The position numbers and the translations under genes were made by a program. A DNA stretch of 64,000 nucleotides from Entoloma clypeatum (lineage: Eukaryota > Basidiomycota > Agaricomycetes > Agaricales > Entolomataceae), in the NCBI GenBank assembly GCA_963565915.1, contig OY751491.1:3224001-3288000 (forward strand). Reading direction: 5' to 3'. The notes beneath the pieces are model-generated. The model was not told the DNA's origin. It did not search any database and saw nothing but the letters and a program-made list of their open reading frames with translations. Of the stretch, positions 58,501 to 64,000 are shown piece after piece (the first letter of the stretch is position 1; every line of letters begins with the position of its first letter).

Positions 58501-60306
58501 TCCTTTGGAGATGTTAATTTCTCCGCGCATTCCGTCTACTTTGTAACCGTGATTAAGGAAGACGCCTAGGGACAATAGGCGTGTGTCCATGTCCGGAATG
58601 TAGAATACGGGTCGGAGAAGATGGGTTTTTATTTCCCCATTTAGGGTATGCCGTACTGGAACGGCTCCAACTCCGAGAATTTCCAGTTTCTTTCCCTTTG
58701 CAGCTGTTTGGACAAATCGCTTAGCCTTGAGAGGCCTGTAGTACGCGAAGTCTTTAAACTCATGGGTAAAGTGTAATGATGCGCCGGAATCTAAGATCCA
58801 CTGAGCACGTTCTTTTTCCTTACAGTGTGTACAAGAGGCAAAATGTTTAATATATTTTTTGTGTAGATCACTGCTGAAGTGATCTACGCACTCTGTAGTG
58901 GTACTGGCTAATATATTATACGTCTGTTGAGAGACATAATTAGCTTTCCGCATTTGGTAAGGTTTGAGAGAAGAATGTGACGAACCGTCAAGTTCGATCA
59001 GCCCATCTTCGAATTGATCCGGCCCCATCCGCTCGCTTTGATGGTCTATGTCCATCATTTTCAGCGATTCTTCTATCGACGGGGCTACGCGACGCTGTTT
59101 AGCCGGCCTTTCGTCGATGTCAGGAATGATGGTGTCTAGGATTCGAAGGTTCGATCCAGAGGGACGAGCACCAATGTTCCGCGCGAGTTTACGGATGTGA
59201 TCGTTCTTTTTCCACGCAGACGGCTTGCCCGAAGGAAGCCCGGTGTACTGGGATGGAGGCGGGTTCATTCGCTGAAGGAGCGACTGCATCCTTGCGGAAT
59301 CGGGCTGTGCGGTACTTGTCGTTTTCCCGCGACCAGTGACGGTGGTGAAGGACGGTGCCGGATGAGGGGGGAAGTGAATGGCAGGAGCAACAAACTCAAC
59401 TGTTTCTTCCACATGGTCGGACGTGTTGTCCACATTGTTAGCGCTTTTCTTCTGATTGCGCCAGCGTCCCTTTCCCTTCTTCTTCTCAGAAGCGGTACTT
59501 GGGTCGGACGAGTTAGGCTGCTCGTCAGCATCGTTCTGCGAGGTACTCGGCTTTTGCTGCCTTTCCCATTTGGGGTCCTGCCCCTTTCGCTTTGTCCCGG
59601 AAATTTTCCGGGCCTGCTCATTGGACGCACGAGTAGACCCGACCGAATACTTGCGCCTGTATTCCGAGATGATGCTCTCGGCGACGGCTTTATAGGTAAA
59701 ATCGTCGGCGTCGTAGACCTGGAAAAGGGCGGTGGAGAGTGACGACCAGGCGTCGGGAATCGCATTGGCGAGGATCATTGCCTGCATCAGATCGGGGACA
59801 ACAAAGTTCGAATCGGCGAGCCGAGCGAAAAGAGACCCCAGGCGTTCAATTTCAGGCACGGGGTCGCGTCCAGACAGCTTGAAGGTGGCGGCGGTCTTGA
59901 AGTCGCCGAAGATGACAGCCGGGGATACCTTGGAGTAGTTATCTTTCAGCGATTTCCACGCGCCAAGTGCCGAGGTGCTGTCCTTGATGTGGCGTCTGAT
60001 CGCTTCAGAGACCTTCAGGCGTATCGCCCTGAGAGCTACGTCGTCGTCCCTGATCCAGGCTTTTTCTTCCTTGTGGAAGCCGGGCTGGTCGACTGTGGTA
60101 GTCAGCACAGGGGGAGCAGCAGCAGTAGCCCCAGGGGTGGAGACCGTGGTGGTGAAGTCAGCGATCACGGGACGAGTGATGTCGCCAGAGACAATGCGCC
60201 AGACTCCTTGATGGAGGAGGTAAGATTTCATTTTTTCGGCCCAGCTCTGGTAGTCGATACCGTCGAAGGGGGTGATGATGTCAAGAGCAGAGCGAGAGGT
60301 AGACAT
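55579..60306 (-). CDS. Copia gag-pol polyprotein, full length
   Basis: 1575 residues from ATG 60306 (MSTSRSALDIITPFDGIDYQ); the frame extends further but without ATG. Approximate order: gag of the UBN2 type (1-300, SWAEKMKSYLLHQGVWRIVS), basic linker KKKGKGRWRNQKK in place of a clear CCHC knuckle, aspartic protease WILDSGASLHFT (about 502), pre-integrase HHCC (WHKRLGHP about 640, CTGCLKGK about 677), integrase core with Asp in HSDLK (about 703), Asp in VDGGGEFDEY (about 768) and Glu in NGRAERINRT (about 800), reverse transcriptase WVYNEKSDGRLKARLVAKGF to VIYVDDSAF (about 1118-1258), RNase H FTDSDWASD, STEAEYMAL and YGDNNGSVFI (about 1427-1505). Single-frame gag-pol, as in most copia elements. 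Confidence 0.95.
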   Translation of the reverse strand: MSTSRSALDIITPFDGIDYQSWAEKMKSYLLHQGVWRIVSGDITRPVIADFTTTVSTPGATAAAPPVLTTTVDQPGFHKEEKAWIRDDDVALRAIRLKVSEAIRRHIKDSTSALGAWKSLKDNYSKVSPAVIFGDFKTAATFKLSGRDPVPEIERLGSLFARLADSNFVVPDLMQAMILANAIPDAWSSLSTALFQVYDADDFTYKAVAESIISEYRRKYSVGSTRASNEQARKISGTKRKGQDPKWERQQKPSTSQNDADEQPNSSDPSTASEKKKGKGRWRNQKKSANNVDNTSDHVEETVEFVAPAIHFPPHPAPSFTTVTGRGKTTSTAQPDSARMQSLLQRMNPPPSQYTGLPSGKPSAWKKNDHIRKLARNIGARPSGSNLRILDTIIPDIDERPAKQRRVAPSIEESLKMMDIDHQSERMGPDQFEDGLIELDGSSHSSLKPYQMRKANYVSQQTYNILASTTTECVDHFSSDLHKKYIKHFASCTHCKEKERAQWILDSGASLHFTHEFKDFAYYRPLKAKRFVQTAAKGKKLEILGVGAVPVRHTLNGEIKTHLLRPVFYIPDMDTRLLSLGVFLNHGYKVDGMRGEINISKGQNKIQFSPHILGQTIYWLDTEIRYDQIHAISSEITVETWHKRLGHPNDQALNKIPTSTKGVPKTLVREKSQENCTGCLKGKMPNQSYPNSMTRAVKPFDLIHSDLKQISTASYHKYKYFLTFLDDFSSHVWVVLLRKKSGAITALKQFLAMIQNQFAATPKKWRVDGGGEFDEYKDVLADHGILIDVTLPYQHQQNGRAERINRTLWEKSQALRFDACLPPMWWEFCLEHAAFLYNRTPMQRLEWKTPYFRVTNEIPDMSSVRVFGCQAYVYIPKEKRRNSLESRSRLMIYLGSKPGVKGYRFMDPETNTIFMGGKAIFDESKYPRCHIDPLPENHPEMENPEPADEFEDLIPGSNDDDSHTETPHNPVPIEQDQPESDNELPASEPDDEPRVPTPEPEQVPDRPIRERRVRKMPGSIYGEDTPASDLEKLDRRRRLGGQTAWMNDLLMEAISVQVGIVEMSHKDIYPLPNKEDWYVAERKELDMLKRRGVITELVPLPAGRKALRNKWVYNEKSDGRLKARLVAKGFSQVEGINFDQIFSPVVRYETVRLILALTALEGWFMTLLDVSSAFLYGTLREVIYMRQPEGYIVKGKEHLVYQLFKALYGLKQAALAWWRELDSSMKKLGFVRLHSDAGVFIHKSTNGEIVIAVIYVDDSAFLGTNQEYTLEKKKAFMTTWECRDLGHLVPDGEPKEFLSIQIRQRGKRIFINQVPYLEKILERMGMSESNATHTPLPTGYKPMMSEDEPNAELRSEYQSVIGSLLYLMIGMRPDICFAVIKMSQFSANPTKRHLEVARDICRYLKATKNYAIMYDGDSGKGIYAFTDSDWASDENTRRSTTGFFISLASGAVTWVSSAQKTIALSSTEAEYMALSDCSRAATWLRSMLAELGMQIGSVPIYGDNNGSVFIASNPVTEKRSKHIDVRFHFVREKVSEGIITVEFIEGVNNPADLLTKNLGKILFSKFIPYFRLIKN

Positions 60307-60670
60307 TGTAGATGAATCTAAGAAAGGGTTCCCAATCAGTGATGTGTTATGAATATGATTCAAGAAAACAATTAAATGATTCCTTATGACATATTCCCTT
60401 TAGGAATAGCGGTCACGGGAAAACCCTTTATATGTCAGAAACGTATAAGGTGCGATCAACGTTTCCACATGGGGTGTACTAGGTCAATCCCCTTTTAGGG
60501 ACGTCTCATGACAGGTACTTGTCGTAATGACGTTCCCAGGTTCATATGTGAAGAAGTAAGACTCAGAACCTAGATCTTTCGATCGGTTCTTTGCCAACCA
60601 GGGTAGAGTGGGCAGGTACTTGCTGTTGCCAGCGTTTCCCAAGTCCCTCTGCTATCCGGGGCCCATAACC

Positions 60671-60980
60671 TGTTGAAGTTCCACCTGGGCGCTAGCCGCA
60701 GGTGTACTGAGCAACATAGCTACAGTGGAAGTACTCTACGATACCGCTATGGTCACTTACATGGTTTGGAGGGGGTAAGGCTAGTGAGAGCGGTTGAGGC
60801 TGGTGAGAGCGATGGAGCTGGTTAAGAGTCAAGAGACAACTTGTTGATATTGACAGTTTCCTGGTCTTATATACCGTACTACTGTTTGTACCAACCAAAC
60901 AAGTATGTAATGAAGATATGTAAAGGTCACGTGATGTAATCTAATCTAATCTAATCTACGTGATGGGAAAAGTTTCAACA
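60671..60980 (-). repeat. LTR of copia element 2 (5' LTR)
   Basis: 310 bp with TGTTGAAG/TTTCAACA ends; right flank TCCTT then the intron end CCCCTTCAG. Confidence 0.94.
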
Positions 60981-61403
60981 TCCTTCCCCTTCAGCTGTGA
61001 ATAGGCCCCTTTTCTTTCAATAACCCTTCCTGATTCTTCAGTAGATGAAGCAAATTGCATACCTCACCATGGTGTTCCTTCCTGCATCCTTCGTAGCGGT
61101 AAGACCCTACTTCTCATCATACTATCAAGGTGGTTCAATTGATGTCACAATCAGGCCATCTTTGGCATGAATATTTCGCTGCTCGTTCCCAATACCAATG
61201 GCACTCTCGGCCATTATTTCGTTGTCGCCATAGCGCTTACTGTGTCAACCGTCTGGGTCATTGTTATGTTCCGAAGCAAGTATATCTATCCGGACGGGAC
61301 ACCGCTTTGGAAGCGGTTTGGTTGGCCAGTCAGAGTACCCGAAAATACCTCTGGGGATAACGAGGGATGTGGAGGGATTCAGAGGGTATTTTGTCCCATA
61401 TAG

Positions 61404-63060
61404 GCATTTTAATACCTCAAGAGTCCCTCAGAATGCCCGTTAAGACTTTGGAGTACCTTTCGCCTAGCACGTCGCGGGACTGGCATTTTCAGGTACTTTT
61501 TGTGGGATTTTGCGGCATTGTAAGGATCTACAACTCTTCCCAATACTTGAAAAAACCTTGATTGACTTGGTAATACCTACACATGCCTATGAATATCTAT
61601 TATTGCTGGATACCCTTCCTGTTCCTCCCAATTCCCAATTCGACTTCTCGTTTCCTCTTCGCACCCTCCAGATCCTCTCAAACCGAAGACTTCACCTATA
61701 ATATGTTTTTCCTGAGGTCAGCGTATGAGGATACAAAAGCAGGATATCGTGAAAAAGCATCATTGTACCTTGATAGAACGGTGTGCTGAGGGAGCAGAAG
61801 CTGAGGGATGTGTGTTGAGGCGAAAGGCTGGCAAAAGGGAGCGGCTTCAGGTTCACGTGAGGAAAGTGAGAATTGACGGTTTTTGATTGAGCATATGAGT
61901 TGGATTCGAAAGAACAGTGTACGTACTTGCTGCTTATATGCGCGTCAAAAATTGGAATTCCCCATTATGAGATCCAAGGCAAGAGTCCAGGATTATAGTG
62001 GTATCTACAGACGCCGGGCACGATTGTGAGCGCGTGAGCCAAACAGACATGAAAAGCGTACCTTTCTGACCCTACTCCGGCATCAAAGTGCAATCTGGCC
62101 TTAACGAGGTTGAACCGAGAATACTTACTGCATCCAGAGACGACAAAAGAATAATTAGAGCTGGAAAATAAAGTTGCTATTAACTGAAAGGTGCCGTTAA
62201 CAATTGCAAATGCTAAACTCACACTGGGATTGCTACTCGATGGGCCAGCGATACGCCTCCCTTGCTTCTGATGGAGTAGGGCCCTAGACATGTCTGTAGA
62301 CACGCATAGACGAAACTCAATTCATCCATTACGCGCGCGATCCGACAGCACCAGCACGTGAGCATAGCCCATAGCAGGCCACCCATCCTCATGAAGTCAC
62401 TGCGAGAAACCAGTAATCCTCGCTAGCATCGTTGAAACCATCACGGATCACGGATCACTGGTCCTTGGAGAATACGAGAACGCCTACGGCCAACGAAAGA
62501 GCCAGCATTGTTGGCGCCAGGAATTTGAAAAAAAAAAAGACAGTTGCAGAAGCAACAGCGGCAACGGCTTGGTAGGTAGAGGTCAAGAGAGAGAAGATTT
62601 TGAGTTACATAAGCCACAGAGGATGACTTGAGTCTAGCCCACAGACGGAAATTGCAATAAAAACGGCGAAGTCAGCTATGCCAAGCAACTTCAAGACAAA
62701 TCAAAAAATTTGTTGGGATTACAAGGGATTGACAGGTACGTGGCTGTATTTTCGGTATTTGGGGGAATTTTGAGAGAGGGAATTTTGACTGGGCTTGATT
62801 CGCGATACTGTCACTTACACCTATTTCTTGTCTGTGATGTGGCAATGCACGTGTGTCCTGGAGCCCTCATCACCTTCGTGATGAGATCATGGCTACACAC
62901 TCCTGGTAAGTCCGTCGTCCAATTCTACTTATATTTCTTTTGAAGGGACATTTCTGACTTTGCATTGACCCACCATGTCCTAGAAGGGTGGGTGCCCCCC
63001 TATATTCTCGCATGGCACGCGGCAGTTCTGTGATTACAACTACACACAAGGCCACCTATC
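61404..63060. other. Unassigned sequence after copy F
   Basis: No gene could be modelled. A minus-strand frame at 61965-62303 and a hydrophobic minus-strand stretch near 62460-62590 (LAPTMLALSLAVGVLVFS) are unexplained. GTACCCGAAAATACC (61335) and inverted relatives at about 61485 and 62745 hint at another element. Confidence 0.35.
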
Positions 63061-63650
63061 GTGGACGGTGGAATCTCAGAGGACCCACGCTTTTGGAAGA
63101 AATATTCCTCTCGATTGGTAGATCTCATTGTTTTGTTGCTACATCGAGATTTTCAGATGCTGCGCGGTGTTCGATTTAGGGTCGCAAGCAGCGATCAAGA
63201 ATGGGGTCAGCATTTATCATGGTGCAGAAGAATAACAATCGTCCTTCAGCTATCGCTCTCTAACTCAAGTGTGGCTCAAGAAACGTATCATGGATCCTAT
63301 ACGTGGTTTGAGACATCCATCATCCGGGACAATCAAAGAACGTTGCGGACATACATCGTCAACGCTGATGTTCTCGATGAATGGGCTGCTGCTGCAGAAG
63401 TCAGGAACACTGCGGACGACGTAGCTGAGCAACAACGCTGGCACCTCCAGAAGAACGTCCAGCATCCACCACCCTTAAAACCCAGTGGCATCGTGGGGAT
63501 GTAATCGATGCAGGTTTGGCGAGGTCAAAGGGATGTGGAACGGGAAGCGGCTTTGTTGAAACGCTTGCGGCGGGTGACCGAGTGGCGGTCGTTGCAGGAG
63601 CTAAGGCAAGTGTCTTTTCACCTTCAACGCGGCTTGTTCCTATGCTCCTT
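63061..63650 (+). CDS. Fungal protein of unknown function, fragment with SSDQ/GSYTWFE motifs
   Basis: A frame from 63061 to 63504 reads EDPRFWKKYSSRLVD, VRFRVASSDQEWGQ, ETYHGSYTWFETSIIR and QQRWHLQKNVQ, text I associate with a common but uncharacterised family of basidiomycete proteins. A following segment near 63535-63605 (GTGSGFVETLAAGDRVAVVA) in another frame fits the C-terminal part of the same family and is followed by AAG|GCAAGT, a consensus GC donor. The joining intron, start codon and end are not resolved, and the usual final segment is not found, so it may be a decayed gene. Confidence 0.4.
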
Positions 63651-63793
63651 CAAGGCACCGGAAATACCCATTGTCTTACTTTCGTGCTTCTGCGAATGCA
63701 TAAAACGTGGGGCATCTGGAGTTGAGGAATGTAGTTGGATTGACAGCCTTCTTTTCTCCCCCATCGTCCATCGTTTACTCAGTTTCTTAGAAA

Positions 63794-64000
63794 ATGGGTA
63801 ACGACATTGCGACGGAGTCTCGTTCGTCAAAAGAGGGTAATCTGGAGCAGAGCATCGGAAAGAAGTATGACGACTTGGAGGGAACGTTGCACCAGAGCAA
63901 GCTGGGGTTCAAACTCCAGAGGAATAATCTGCTATCGAGGCCGGATTCAGTGTATGCGGAGGCGGTGTATATAGATGCCGCAAGTGTGGAGTATACGGTC
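63794..64000 (+). CDS. Start of an unknown gene, cut by the window edge
   Basis: ATG at 63794 opens a frame with no stop to the window end (69 codons): MGNDIATESRSSKEGNLEQS, then hydrophilic, Leu/Lys/Glu-rich text (KKYDDLEGTLHQSKLGFKLQ). No domain recognised. Confidence 0.35.
   Translation, partial: MGNDIATESRSSKEGNLEQSIGKKYDDLEGTLHQSKLGFKLQRNNLLSRPDSVYAEAVYIDAASVEYTV

Larger units (their letters stand above)
55193..60980 (-). mobile_element. Ty1/copia LTR retrotransposon 2, apparently intact
   Basis: 5,788 bp with 310-bp LTRs that look identical, 5-bp target duplications TCCTT at 55188-55192 and 60981-60985, a primer-binding site next to the 5' LTR (60653-60670, same initiator-tRNA complement), a G-rich polypurine tract at 55503-55511, and one uninterrupted gag-pol frame. 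It inserted just right of the short-TIR element in the copy F intron, 9 bp from the acceptor of the 2-nt exon. Confidence 0.95.
46575..61403 (+). pseudogene. CorA-like family copy F, broken by a stop codon and nested transposons
   Basis: Exon 1 is 46575-46689 (MQSHPTYTKHLEQKERLPTP...). Exon 2 has a TAG at 46836-46838 in place of the Trp of the CDHSSC-DNCW motif, and its acceptor is out of phase by two bases. Later exons are recognisable to 48495 (for example LIRNVNSSVIISFHP, FIWHTLYAWDEALQDLY). The intron that follows (gtaagt at 48496) contains about 12.4 kb of transposons. The gene resumes with a 2-nt exon CT at 60995-60996, then 61045-61098 (MKQIAYLTMVFLPASFVA) and the GMN exon from 61155, which keeps FGMNISLLVP and the second helix but diverges after FGWPV near 61330. 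Intron 7 has a GC donor (47851). Confidence 0.85.

Noticed and set aside
63505..63801. 97-codon frame starting at 63508 as an independent gene
   Set aside because: Its neighbouring frame matches the C-terminal text of the gene at 63061 and a GC donor follows, so this frame is likely a shadow.

Overview
The window is nuclear DNA of a basidiomycete fungus, most likely an agaric-type Agaricomycete. The evidence is the gene style: introns of roughly 50-60 nt in almost every gene, and exons joined by GT-AG and some GC-AG introns. The gene families also fit: DUF6534-like seven-helix proteins, CorA-like two-helix transporters in many copies, a Con-6 protein, Kre9-like GPI proteins, a WH1-CRIB protein and Ty1/copia retrotransposons. 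Exon maps below were made by hand from splice signals, reading frame and family knowledge. Most sum to exact codon counts, but none has been checked against RNA data.

Layout. 1-14.3 kb: 3' end of MCM4, a D-2-hydroxyacid (lactate) dehydrogenase, a small secreted protein, a Kre9-like wall protein, a short-TIR element, a degenerate and an intact CorA-like gene (copies A and B), and a MoaB/CinA-type molybdopterin-binding-domain protein. 14.3-25 kb: two DUF6534-like membrane protein genes plus a tail fragment of one, a second Kre9-like gene, a Con-6 gene, and CorA-like copy C on the minus strand. 25-38 kb: an AGC-like kinase, a WH1-CRIB protein, a mitochondrial carrier, an ArsB/NhaD-type permease, and CorA-like copy D. 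A 200-N gap lies at 38,084-38,283. From 38,284 to 46,699 the sequence repeats 29,668-38,083. The repeat ends exactly at the gap on one side and starts exactly at the gap on the other, so it looks like two overlapping contigs that were not merged. 46.6-61.4 kb: CorA-like copy F, broken by an early stop and by nested transposons inside one intron. These are a short-TIR element, an old copia element inside it, and a young copia element with a full-length polyprotein and apparently identical LTRs next to it. 61.4-64 kb: poorly resolved sequence with two partial genes.

There is no operon-like system. The recurring theme is local expansion and decay of one CorA-like family: A degenerate, B intact, C probably damaged, D intact except for one splice donor, F dead. 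The other genes are unrelated housekeeping, cell-wall, transport or signalling genes. The most notable observations are the probable false 8.4-kb duplication, a conserved predicted 2-nt micro-exon in the CorA-like family, and the nested retrotransposon insertion that can be dated by its LTRs.
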